From DATBDE01 sp036270095 (lineage in GTDB: Bacteria > Actinomycetota > Thermoleophilia > Solirubrobacterales > Solirubrobacteraceae): a stretch of DNA of 64,000 nt. The number at the start of each line of letters is the position of its first letter. Position 1 is the first letter of the stretch. The position numbers and the translations under genes are program-made. The notes beneath the pieces were generated by a model. That model was given only the letters and a program-made list of their open reading frames with translations, did no database searches and was not told the origin of the DNA. The stretch covers positions 10,898 through 74,897 of the forward strand of contig DATBDE010000149.1 of NCBI GenBank assembly GCA_036270095.1, given 5' to 3'. Shown piece by piece: positions 24,705 to 33,770 of the stretch.

Positions 24705-25396
24705 CTACCCCCGCGTCGCGTTGCCCGCCAGCCAGATGCCGCCCGGACCGCCGACGATTTGGCTGAGGACCGGACAGAACGAGTCGCCGGTAAGCGGCGG
24801 CAAGCTGTCCGACAGACCGACCAGCGCCCCGTTCCCTGATGGCGGCTGGAACGCCGCCGCGTCGAAGTTGACGGGATTGGCGGGATCGGTGTCGTCGACG
24901 AGCGTCCCCGTCGTCGAGAGGGTCAAGGGCGCGCCCGCGAGCTGGCAGTTCGCCGTGATCAACCCCGAGAGGGAGATGCTGCCGTTGAGGGTCATCGTGG
25001 CCGTGGCCGCGCCGGTGCCTGGGTTGAAGCTGCCGGTGATCGGCTGATCGGTGGACAGCGCCACCGTCGGGTTGAGTCCCGGCACGACCACGTCGTGGAA
25101 GGTCTTGGTGGGGCAGGACGAACCCGTGGGGGGGAACGGTGAAATCGCCCGAGCCCCCGTGGTTCAGGGTTCCGTCCATCGTCGCCGGGGGGTCGGGCGG
25201 AGTCGCATTGGGAGCCACGACCTTCGCGCCCTTCAGGCTGCCGAGGTTGCTGACCACGGCGTTGAACTGGAAGTGGAGCGAGTGGACCTTCGCGCTCGCG
25301 CTTGCGGCAAACACAGCGAACGCGCTGACGGTGACGGCCAGCACGATCAGGCAGACGGCGAAGCCGCCGGCCGACGGTCCGCGAGGGCTCTGTCAT
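24705..25396 (-). pseudogene. Exported protein gene with two apparent +1 frameshifts
   Basis: The ATG at 25396 has a strong ribosome site (GAGGAAGG four bases before it) and starts MTEPSRTVGRR. The signal-peptide sequence that should follow (FAVCLIVLAVTVSAFAVFAASASA) is one frame over, and after FTVPP the frame moves again at a run of seven C (seven G on the plus strand, about 25128-25134), continuing as TGSSCPTKTFHDVVVPGLN to a stop at 24705. Joined, the product would be about 229 residues with a signal peptide and a Gly/Thr/Asn-rich beta-type exported domain. Each shift is one extra base. This is either a decaying gene, a sequencing or assembly error, or slippage at the C7 run. No family is recognised. 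Confidence 0.65.
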
Positions 25397-26091
25397 GAGC
25401 CTTCCTCTCGATCGTTGCCTAATTCAATGCGCCTCGAACCTGACACTCGTTGCGCCGATTTTCCGTTACGGCAACGACCTCGGTGACCACCCCGGATTCG
25501 AGCAATGGGCCCATTGAACAGTGGCGTTTATTCCCACGCGCTATGGCCCGAAACCCAACCGGCTTCTATCCAAAATGCGGAGCACCGTGTGCGCCGTGAG
25601 GACATCTCCGGGGAGAAGCTCGCGCCTCGACCAACCGGTGTCGCGGCGCGGTCCCTTGTCCAGTGACACCCTGGCGGCACGAAGAGGCCGCAAAAACACA
25701 ACGCTCCAAGAAGCGGCCGCGTCCGCTTCTGCTCACCGTGCTAGACGAATCTTGGCTCGGTGCGCAGGGCACTCGCCTTCGGCTTCGCGGAGCCTGGCGC
25801 GCCGCCGCCTCAACGCTCCGGGGGGCGACGGGTCGCCGGCCCCCAGGAAGCCGCGGTGTTCTGCATCCTTCCGGCCCAGGGACGGGCAGCCATGTCTGCA
25901 TCGCCGTGTGCGGCCGCACAAGCAGACGTTTGCTATTCATCCCAACTGGCTACCACTGACTGCTTCAGTAGTGGGGCCGCGTTCGCGCACCGGCGAGCGG
26001 GACGGACCTGACCAAGCCACCGACAGGGGGGAAGCACAACTTCGCCCGGGGTCGACCACAACCTCGAGCCTCCGATGTTGTTGCACCAACT
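25397..26091. other. ~695-bp non-coding gap with lower GC
   Basis: No frame here has convincing protein character; open frames are arginine- and serine-rich shadows. GC is visibly lower than in neighbours. It holds a perfect 14-base palindrome CAATGGGCCCATTG (25503-25516) and a GC hairpin around 25821-25845 (GGCGAC-GG-GTCGCC core). The divergent promoters for the genes on each side should lie here. I looked for tRNA, cobalamin, c-di-GMP and c-di-AMP riboswitch cores and saw none that fit. Confidence 0.5.
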
Positions 26092-27111
26092 ATGCGCCGA
26101 CTGAGATTGCTCATCCTCACCATCTCCGCCCTCGCCATCCTGGCGATCCCTGCCACCGCCAACGCCGCGTTGAAGATGGGAATCGAAGACGAGAGCGTCT
26201 TCGTCAGCGGGAACCCCGTCGTCAGCTCCGATCAGGGCTACCAGATGCTTCAGGACCTCAAGATCAAGACGATGCGGGTGCTGATCACGCAGTCGTCGGT
26301 CCAGAGCGGCGGCAGCTTCGACTTCACCTCCTACCTGAACACGCTCGCGCAGGCCAGGGCGAACGGCGTGTCGGTCCAGGTGGTGCTCGTCGGCAAGTAC
26401 CCGCGGCCGAACGTCACGAGCTACGCCAAGTTCGCAAAGGCCGCAGCTCAGGCGTTGGGGAGCCAGGTGACCTTCTACTCGATCTGGAACGAGCCGAACC
26501 TGAATGCGTGGATCAAGGGCTCCAACAAGGGCGCGATCTACCGCAAGATCTACACCGCTGGCTATAAGGCCATCCGGCAGGGCGACCGGTCGGCGAAGAT
26601 CCTCATGGGCGAGACCGCACCGTTCGTCAGCCGCTCTCCGGGCGAGGCGCCGCTCAAGTTCCTGCGCCAGCTCGCCTGCGTGGACAGCAACTACCGCCCC
26701 CTCCGGGGCAAGAGGTGCCCGGCCCTTACCGCCAACGGCTACGCGCACCACCCCTACGATCTCGACCGCGCGCCCCGGCGCTCGGACCGCGGCGCCGACA
26801 GCGCCACGATCGGGACGCTCAGCAATCTGACGCGCGCTCTGCGCAAGCTGCGCGGCCGCCTCAAGGGGACGCGCAACGTCTACCTGACCGAGTTCGGCTA
26901 CGCGGACAGCGGCCCGCACAAGCTGTCCGAGTCCACGCGCGCGAGATACCTCAAGCAGGCGATCTCGATCGCCCGCCACACCCGCGGGATGCGCGAGCTC
27001 GTGCAATACCTGCTCATCAACACGCGCAACGACCCGTTCCCGACCGGGCTGCTGACGCCGAGCGGCACCATGACGCCGTCCTACGCGGCGCTCAAGGCCG
27101 CCAATCGCTGA
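26092..27111 (+). CDS. Secreted glycoside hydrolase-like protein (clan GH-A type barrel)
   Basis: A 339-residue protein with a signal peptide (MRRLRLLILTISALAILA, cut near ANAAL). The body reads as a (beta/alpha)8 barrel: FYSIWNEPNLNAW gives the acid/base glutamate E134 after Asn, and NVYLTEFGYADSG gives the second glutamate E267, the standard clan GH-A pair on strands 4 and 7. Substrate is unknown; GH5, GH39 and related families share this pattern. It lies beside a second protein of the same type and among glycan genes. No clear ribosome site precedes ATG 26092. Confidence 0.78.
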   Translation: MRRLRLLILTISALAILAIPATANAALKMGIEDESVFVSGNPVVSSDQGYQMLQDLKIKTMRVLITQSSVQSGGSFDFTSYLNTLAQARANGVSVQVVLVGKYPRPNVTSYAKFAKAAAQALGSQVTFYSIWNEPNLNAWIKGSNKGAIYRKIYTAGYKAIRQGDRSAKILMGETAPFVSRSPGEAPLKFLRQLACVDSNYRPLRGKRCPALTANGYAHHPYDLDRAPRRSDRGADSATIGTLSNLTRALRKLRGRLKGTRNVYLTEFGYADSGPHKLSESTRARYLKQAISIARHTRGMRELVQYLLINTRNDPFPTGLLTPSGTMTPSYAALKAANR

Positions 27112-27181
27112 GCCGTCCGTGCCCGGCTCGCGTCATCCGTTGACTGCGACCGCTCCGCCGCGCTCGGGCTAGGCTGGAAGC

Positions 27182-28408
27182 TTGGCCCGTCGCGGCGTTG
27201 TCCACGCGTTGCTCGCCGCGTGCGTAGTCCCCTTGGCGGTCGGCGCTGCTCTTGCATCGGCCGGATCCGCGGCTCGTGCTCAGGCCGTCACGAGCGCGAG
27301 CCCTTCGGGAAGCCCCGGCCTGAACGAGGCGGCGGGAGCCTCCCCGACGACCGACGTCACGCCTGCCACCGCGAGCTGTCATCCAAGGCTCGGGCGGGCC
27401 GGCGTATTCGTCGGCGTCAACGCGCCGGATTACGTTCTTGCGAATCCGCACTTTCGTGCGTGCTCGCTCAATGACCTCGTCGCTGCACGCGTGGGCATCG
27501 TGCGCGACGTCTTCCCCTGGGCGGGCATCGAGCTCGCCCCGGGGTTCTATGACTTCGCGAAGACGGATCGGTACGTCGCCGATGCGGCGCGGCACGGCAT
27601 GCAGGTCCTCCCGGTGCTGCTCATGGCGCCGAACTTCCGTTCGACCGCGCCGGCGTCCAACCCGAAGCACGGGTTCTACCCGCCGCGAGACCCGAACGAC
27701 ATGGGTGCCTTCGCCGCCGTCCTGGCGAAGCGGTACGGCCCGGGCGGAGACTTCTGGAAACAGCACCCCGACATCCCCGACGTGCCGATCCGGTCCTGGC
27801 AGGTCTGGAATGAGCCCAACCTCCCCGTGTACTGGGCGGACGGCCCGAGTCCCGAGCGCTACACGGAGCTCCTGAAGGCCACGGCCGCGGGTCTGCGAAG
27901 CGTCGATCCCAACGCGGACATCGTCAGCGCCGGTCTTCCCTACAGCAGCGACCGACGCACGCTCTCGCCGGAGCAGTTTCTCCGCGGCATGTATGCCGCC
28001 GGCGCAAAGGGCAGCTTCACGACCCTGGCCGTGCACCCGTACTCGGACACGGTCACGCGCATGGTGGGCGCGCTGGCGCGGATGCGGCACGTGCTCAACG
28101 CCGGCGGCGACAACGGCGTTCCCATCTGGGTCACTGAGGTCGGGTGGGCGACCAGCGGACCGCCCTCCGTGTTCACGGTCGACAAGCGTCGACAGGCGCA
28201 GCTCATCGGCACCACGGTGCGCACGCTTGCGCGCAAGCGCACCTCCCTCGGCCTGCGAGGGGTCGTGATCTTCACGCTCCGCGACTCGCGCCCCGGCCCG
28301 GCCGACCATGACTACTGGGGGTTCCACGCAGGCCTCTTCGACCTCAAGGGTCAGCCCAAGCCTTCGCTGGCCGCTCTGCGCCAAGCCGCCCGCCGCGTGC
28401 GCAGCTGA
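27182..28408 (+). CDS. Secreted glycoside hydrolase-like protein (GH39/GH5-like barrel)
   Basis: A 408-residue exported protein: TTG start, N-terminal hydrophobic signal (HALLAACVVPLAVGAALASA), a low-complexity Ser/Ala/Pro linker to about residue 62, then a barrel. SWQVWNEPNLPVYW places acid/base E211, and PIWVTEVGWATSG places nucleophile E319. AGIELAPGFYDFAKTDRYV resembles the strand-helix region of GH39-like enzymes. Its neighbour upstream has the same catalytic pair but little other obvious likeness, so they are relatives at fold level, not a recent duplication. Target is probably a surface or environmental polysaccharide, not determinable here. Confidence 0.78.
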   Translation: MARRGVVHALLAACVVPLAVGAALASAGSAARAQAVTSASPSGSPGLNEAAGASPTTDVTPATASCHPRLGRAGVFVGVNAPDYVLANPHFRACSLNDLVAARVGIVRDVFPWAGIELAPGFYDFAKTDRYVADAARHGMQVLPVLLMAPNFRSTAPASNPKHGFYPPRDPNDMGAFAAVLAKRYGPGGDFWKQHPDIPDVPIRSWQVWNEPNLPVYWADGPSPERYTELLKATAAGLRSVDPNADIVSAGLPYSSDRRTLSPEQFLRGMYAAGAKGSFTTLAVHPYSDTVTRMVGALARMRHVLNAGGDNGVPIWVTEVGWATSGPPSVFTVDKRRQAQLIGTTVRTLARKRTSLGLRGVVIFTLRDSRPGPADHDYWGFHAGLFDLKGQPKPSLAALRQAARRVRS

Positions 28409-28438
28409 TCTCGGGGAGAGCGCCGCTAGGCTCCGCCA

Positions 28439-29383
<945 letters not shown>

Positions 29384-29418
29384 TTGACGCCGGCGGACAC
29401 ATCGGTAATGTCGGACGG

Positions 29419-29910
29419 GTGGTGCGGCGCCGTCTGATACCGCTTGCCGCGATCGGTGCAGCGATCGTTGCCGTCGGGCTCCCCGCCGGGGCGTCCGCCC
29501 AGGGCGGAGGTCCCTTCCCCGGCGACCAGCAGCCCATCTCCGACGAGTACGGCCTCCCGCCGCTGGATCACCCCTCGCACTCCGGTGGCGCGGGCGGCAC
29601 GGCCACCGGCGGTGGCAGCTCCAGCGGGGTCTTCGGGACGTCTGGCGGATCGGCCGACTCGAGCCTGCGCGTGGGTGACGTCCACCGCGGCGAGGCTCCT
29701 CGCGGATCTGCCGGCGCGGGACGCCAGGGCGGCGACCAAGCATCCGCCGGGCGGGTGGGCATCGGACGCCCGATTCCCCCGCCCACCTCCCAGGCCTCGG
29801 ATCCGCGCGGCGGCTTCGACGTGCTCCTGCTCGTACTGGCGGGGCTGGCCGCGGCGGGGCTCGTCGTGGCTGGGCTCGCGCAGATCCGGCGGCCGGGGCG
29901 GCCGATCTAG
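29419..29910 (+). CDS. Gly/Ser-rich exported protein with a C-terminal membrane helix
   Basis: A 163-residue protein: basic start (VVRRRLIPLAAIGAAIVAVG) with a signal peptide ending near GASAQ, a low-complexity Gly/Ser/Thr/Pro middle, then one span at about residues 136-156 (FDVLLLVLAGLAAAGLVVAG) and a short basic tail (RRPGRPI). This resembles proteins held in the membrane by a C-terminal anchor. The GTG 29419 is chosen because it begins the signal peptide; the frame is open further back. Its stop TAG overlaps the stop of the convergent gene by three bases at CTAG. Function unknown. Confidence 0.6.
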   Translation: MVRRRLIPLAAIGAAIVAVGLPAGASAQGGGPFPGDQQPISDEYGLPPLDHPSHSGGAGGTATGGGSSSGVFGTSGGSADSSLRVGDVHRGEAPRGSAGAGRQGGDQASAGRVGIGRPIPPPTSQASDPRGGFDVLLLVLAGLAAAGLVVAGLAQIRRPGRPI

Positions 29911-30380
29911 CGGAAGTAGAACGCCGGGGGCAGCGCGATCCGCGGGTTGAGCCAGTACGCCACCTCCATCTGATGCCGGGCCCGGGTCGGCTGGCCGTCG
30001 GCGACGAGGAGGATCGCCCAGTCGCGCCAAAGCGCCCAGTCGGTCGGATCGGCCTGGACGGCACGCGCAAACGCGTGGTCGGCGACCGCCCCACCGCCGC
30101 CGCGCGCCAGTGCCTCGGCCGCGACGCCGCTCGCCGCCGCGGCCGACGCTCCGGAGACGCCCTCCGCCACGCGCGCTGCCTGCGCGTAGTGGCCCGCGCG
30201 CGCGAGATCGCGGGCGTGCTGGAGGTCAGCAGCCTGCCGCTGTGCGACGACCAGGTAGATGCCGGCCACCAGGCAACACACAGCCACGGCGATGGCCGCT
30301 AGTCGCGAGGGCATCGAGATGCCCGGCGGGGTCGCGGCCGGACTGCGCTCGGGCTGGACGTCGGTGGTCGCCATCGTCAC
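29907..30380 (-). CDS. Membrane-anchored TPR-like protein
   Basis: A 157-residue protein with one N-terminal span (residues about 27-46) and a helical domain with TPR-like spacing (ARDLARAGHYAQAARVAE; HAFARAVQADPTDWALWRDWAILL). Such proteins often act as scaffolds beside Wzy/O-antigen-ligase proteins, which is the product of the divergent neighbour. Start is uncertain: GTG 30380, ATG 30374 or ATG 30314, none with a clear ribosome site. The latter would put the two divergent start codons four bases apart. Confidence 0.62.
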   Translation of the reverse strand: MTMATTDVQPERSPAATPPGISMPSRLAAIAVAVCCLVAGIYLVVAQRQAADLQHARDLARAGHYAQAARVAEGVSGASAAAASGVAAEALARGGGGAVADHAFARAVQADPTDWALWRDWAILLVADGQPTRARHQMEVAYWLNPRIALPPAFYFR

Positions 30381-31836
30381 GCTGGTCGGCGTCGCCGTGT
30401 GGATCGCATGGCAACGGGGAGGCTACTTTCCGCCCGCCTTCCTCGCTGCCGGCGCCGTCGCGTTCTTCATGACCGGCGCGCTCCTCGTCGCCCGGCCGCC
30501 GCGCCGGTCCCTTCCGGGGAGAGCCGTGGTCGCGGTTGCCGCTGTGGTCGGCCTCGCGGTCTGGATGGGCGTCTCGGCAGGGTGGTCCCCGGTTCCCGCG
30601 ACGGCCGTCGAGGACGCTCAGCGGGCGCTCGCCTACGCCGCCCTGCTCGGGCTGGCCCTGCTCGCGGCGGTCGCGGCGGCGTCGCGGCGCCAGATCCCCT
30701 GGATCGTCCTGGCCACGATCGTGGTGATCGTCAGCGCGGGGCTCGGCAGCCGTCTGCTTCCCGACGTGATCTCCTCGCCCGCGCCGCTGCCCCAAGCGGG
30801 GTTCCGGCTCGACTACCCGCTCGGCTACTCGAACGCGTTCGGGGCCCTCGCCGCGATCGGGATCGTCCTCGGGCTCGGGCTCGGCGAGGACCGCCTCGCG
30901 CGTCCGGTGCCACGGGCCCTTGCCGTCGCGGCGACGGTGCCGCTGGCGGTCGCCGTCTACCTGACGCTCTCGCGGGGCGCGTGGCTGGCGCTCGTGGTCG
31001 GCCTGGTGATCCTCCTCGTGCTGGCCCGGCAGCGCCTCGCCGTGCTGCTGAGCCTGCTGGTGGCGGGCGCGGCGTCGGCGGTCGTCATCGTCGTGCTCCA
31101 GGACCACTCGGCGCTCATCGACGGCCCGAGCAACGGCCAGCAGTTGGGGGAGGGGGGAGGGGAAGTGCTTGCCCTCGTCCTCGGGCTGGCGGTCGTTGTC
31201 GGCGCTCTGCACCTTGCGTTCAGCGCAGTGGAACGCCGGCGCGGGGGGGCGTCACCGCCTTGGGTGCGCACGGTCCTGGCCGTCGCCGGCGCCGGCATCG
31301 TCCTCGTCTTCGGGGGCATCGCGATCGCTGACAACGCCCGCGTGGAGCGCTTCGTCTCACGGCAGTGGAATGACTTCCTGCGCCCGGGGGGGCAGCCATC
31401 GCAGAGCGGGCGGCTTGCGAGCGCGAAGGGGCCGCGAAGCGACTTCTACCGGGTGGCGATCGACGGCTTCGAGGCCCATCCGTGGCGCGGCACCGGCTCG
31501 GGCGGGTTCGAGCCGCTCTACGTGCGCGACCGCCGCACCGATGAGACGGCACGCGATGTGCACTCGCTCTACCTCGAAGTGCTCAGCGAGCTCGGGATCG
31601 TCGGCGGGCTTCTGTTGCTCGCGTTCGTGGCGGCGACGATCGTGGGCATCGTGGCGGCGCGCCGAAGGCCGGGGGCGCTCGGCCCGGCCGCGGCCGCGGC
31701 GGTCGGCGCAGCATGGGCGACGTGGCTCGTGCACGCAGGCATCGACTGGGACTGGCAGATGCCGGCGCTCACCTTGCTCGCACTCATGGCTGCGGCGACG
31801 CTGCTGGTGCGCGACGACCCGGCGACTGTGTCATGA
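30319..31836 (+). CDS. O-antigen ligase/polymerase-like membrane protein
   Basis: A 505-residue polytopic protein of the Wzy/WaaL (O-antigen ligase) type. About ten helices frame a large periplasm-facing region; YPLGYSNAFGALAAIG and ARDVHSLYLEVLSELGIVGGLL are characteristic of the family, the latter near the conserved His of the catalytic loop (residues about 414-435). Such enzymes polymerise or transfer lipid-linked glycans outside the membrane. ATG 30319 is chosen because GAGGG lies eight bases before it; in-frame starts at 30259 and 30292 would overlap the divergent gene. The end overlaps the convergent GT4 gene by six bases. Confidence 0.82.
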   Translation: MPGGVAAGLRSGWTSVVAIVTLVGVAVWIAWQRGGYFPPAFLAAGAVAFFMTGALLVARPPRRSLPGRAVVAVAAVVGLAVWMGVSAGWSPVPATAVEDAQRALAYAALLGLALLAAVAAASRRQIPWIVLATIVVIVSAGLGSRLLPDVISSPAPLPQAGFRLDYPLGYSNAFGALAAIGIVLGLGLGEDRLARPVPRALAVAATVPLAVAVYLTLSRGAWLALVVGLVILLVLARQRLAVLLSLLVAGAASAVVIVVLQDHSALIDGPSNGQQLGEGGGEVLALVLGLAVVVGALHLAFSAVERRRGGASPPWVRTVLAVAGAGIVLVFGGIAIADNARVERFVSRQWNDFLRPGGQPSQSGRLASAKGPRSDFYRVAIDGFEAHPWRGTGSGGFEPLYVRDRRTDETARDVHSLYLEVLSELGIVGGLLLLAFVAATIVGIVAARRRPGALGPAAAAAVGAAWATWLVHAGIDWDWQMPALTLLALMAAATLLVRDDPATVS

Positions 31837-33144
31837 CCTCCGCGCTCGCCGCCTCGGGCGTCTCGATGACGCCACGAGTTGCGCGACCAGGACCGCGGCA
31901 CCGACGGTGCTGGCCCGGGCCATGTTGGAGGCCACGACGCGATTGCGCAGCACCCGCCGCGCCGGGGCGCCGCGCGCGTGCTCGTCGCGTAGAGCGCCGA
32001 GCGTCGCGTGCGCCGTTCGCTCCCACGTGAGCCCGCGGGTTCGAGCGAGCGCGGCTTGGCCCAGGCGTTCACGCGACACGTCATAGTCGATCATCGCATT
32101 GAGGACCCGCGCCATCTCGTCGGCGTTCTCGACGAGGATGCCGGTCTGGCCGTCGACCACGGATTCGGACAGGCCGCCGGCCGCGACGGCGACCGTCGGC
32201 GTGCCGCAGGCGGCGGCCTCCGTGACGGTCAGTCCCCACCCCTCGCACTCGGATGCGGTCACGTGGATCCAGGAACGCTGCAGAAGGCGCAGCTTGGTCG
32301 CCTCGTCCACCGCGCCGTGCAGCTGAACGCGGTGTGCGAGCCCACGTGCCGCGATGGCCTCCTCCACGGCCGGGCGGTGGTCGCCGTCACCGGCGATGTG
32401 CAGGGTCCCTCGCGGCACCGCCGTCATGGCATCGAGGATCAGCTCGATGCGCTTGTAGCGCTTCAGCCTGCCCAGGAACAGCAGCGTCGGCTCGGGCGAC
32501 TTCTGGCCCGGGGAGAAGGCATCGGGTTCGACGCCGTTGTAGTTGACCGCGATCTGGCTGCGCGGGATGCCGTGGGCCGCGATGTCGTCGGCCGTGGCAT
32601 TCGAGACGCACACGAACCTCGCATCGCCATAGAGCCAGCGCAACGGAGCGGTCTCGAGCACGAAGGCGGCGATGGCACCGACGCGGCCGAGCTCGGCGAC
32701 GTAGTGCCGTCGGTGGATGTGATGGATGAGGACCAAGCGCGGGGTCCGCAACCAGACGGGGGTCAGGAAGGTGACGCCGTTGACGATCTCGAGGACAACG
32801 TCGGCGTCCGGGACGAGCCCGCGCCACTGGCGCCAGATGGCACGCGGGAACACGGTGCTGCGCCCCCCGATCCGATGGACCGTGAGCCCGCCGTGCCGTT
32901 CGATCGGCTGCGATCCGGAGTACCCGCATGCGATGACGGTGACGCGATGCCCCCAGGCCAGCCAGCGCATGGCCTGACCGAAGAGGTTGGTGCCGGTCCC
33001 GCCTCCCTGCGGGTGCGTCCATTCGCGGTCGGTGAGCACGAGGATGTGCAGCGATGGCGCGGCCGTCCCCCGGTCTCCCGCGTCGGCCGTTGGTCCTTCG
33101 ATGAGCACGTCCTCTTCCCGTCTCCGGAGCACACCAGAGCGCAC
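31831..33144 (-). CDS. GT4-family glycosyltransferase
   Basis: A 437-residue GT-B fold enzyme. The N-terminal half has HILVLTDREWTHPQGGGTGTN, the acceptor-side glycine loop; the C-terminal half has LLFLGRLKRYKRIELILDA and SECEGWGLTVTEAAACGTPTV, with the E-x7-E nucleotide-sugar motif of GT4. It moves a sugar from a nucleotide donor onto a growing glycan in the cytoplasm. The neighbouring Wzy-like gene suggests the same polysaccharide. The first 30 residues are poorly conserved, so an internal start is possible. The donor sugar is not known. Confidence 0.88.
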   Translation of the reverse strand: MRSGVLRRREEDVLIEGPTADAGDRGTAAPSLHILVLTDREWTHPQGGGTGTNLFGQAMRWLAWGHRVTVIACGYSGSQPIERHGGLTVHRIGGRSTVFPRAIWRQWRGLVPDADVVLEIVNGVTFLTPVWLRTPRLVLIHHIHRRHYVAELGRVGAIAAFVLETAPLRWLYGDARFVCVSNATADDIAAHGIPRSQIAVNYNGVEPDAFSPGQKSPEPTLLFLGRLKRYKRIELILDAMTAVPRGTLHIAGDGDHRPAVEEAIAARGLAHRVQLHGAVDEATKLRLLQRSWIHVTASECEGWGLTVTEAAACGTPTVAVAAGGLSESVVDGQTGILVENADEMARVLNAMIDYDVSRERLGQAALARTRGLTWERTAHATLGALRDEHARGAPARRVLRNRVVASNMARASTVGAAVLVAQLVASSRRPRRRARRS

Positions 33145-33231
33145 CGAGCCTCCTGTCCGCGGCCGCCTCCCGGCGCGTTACTCTCGCATACCCTCGCCCA
33201 TGGCCGCGATCCGATCAAGACAGCTACGGCG

Positions 33232-33708
33232 TTGAAGGTCCGCACCCGGCTGGTCCCGCCGCTGCTCGTCGCCGTGCTCGTGACCACGTTGCCGGCGGGC
33301 TGCGGTGGCGGCGACGGTGGCGCCGGCACAGCCGACCAGGGCGCGCCGGCCTTCTCCCTGGGACCGGTGGTGCAATGCCTGCGTCACTCGGTGCGACACG
33401 GGCGCGTCAGCACCGCGCAAGGCGCGCTCGACCAGATCGCCCGGCGCGCGACTGGCGGGGCGGTGGCGGTCAAGTTCGGCGTCTCGTCGTTCATCCCCAA
33501 GGGCACGAACATCGCCACGATCGTGCTCGAACACACGACGAAGGCGGCGCGCATGACCGAGGCGCACTACCGGGCCGTCTACAAGGCTCTGGGCGGCGAC
33601 GCAAACGGCCTGTTGACCCGGACCGCCAATGTGGTCGTGGCGTTCGGAGCCCGGCCGGAGCCGGCGCAGCGTGCCGCCGTCACCCGTTGCCTGCAGCCGA
33701 CGGGGTGA
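33232..33708 (+). CDS. Putative lipoprotein of unknown function
   Basis: A 158-residue protein starting at TTG 33232: KVRTRLVPPLLVAVLVTTLPAGC ends in a lipobox (LPAGC), so the mature protein should be lipid-anchored outside the membrane, beginning CGGGDGG. The rest contains LGPVVQCLRHSVRHGR and ends VTRCLQPTG, giving two further cysteines. No family is recognised. The frame is open for over 1 kb upstream as a shadow of the antisense GT4 gene; no ATG or GTG precedes the signal. Confidence 0.6.
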   Translation: MKVRTRLVPPLLVAVLVTTLPAGCGGGDGGAGTADQGAPAFSLGPVVQCLRHSVRHGRVSTAQGALDQIARRATGGAVAVKFGVSSFIPKGTNIATIVLEHTTKAARMTEAHYRAVYKALGGDANGLLTRTANVVVAFGARPEPAQRAAVTRCLQPTG

Positions 33709-33770
33709 CCCCCGCGCATTCTGGCTGGGTACAGTCCCGTCGTCCGCGAGATGGGGAAGGAGTCCCGCTG

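Noticed and set aside
25985..26060. Possible riboswitch (a stretch vaguely like c-di-GMP or cobalamin cores ahead of the hydrolase gene)
   Set aside because: The invariant core bases and pairing could not be matched, so no call is made.
25521..26567. Plus-strand open frame across the 25.4-26.1 kb gap
   Set aside because: Arg/Ser-rich with no pattern, and it runs into the secreted hydrolase gene in another frame.
32008..33231. Plus-strand frame extending upstream of the lipoprotein gene
   Set aside because: It is antisense to the GT4 gene and lacks protein character; the signal peptide begins at TTG 33232.
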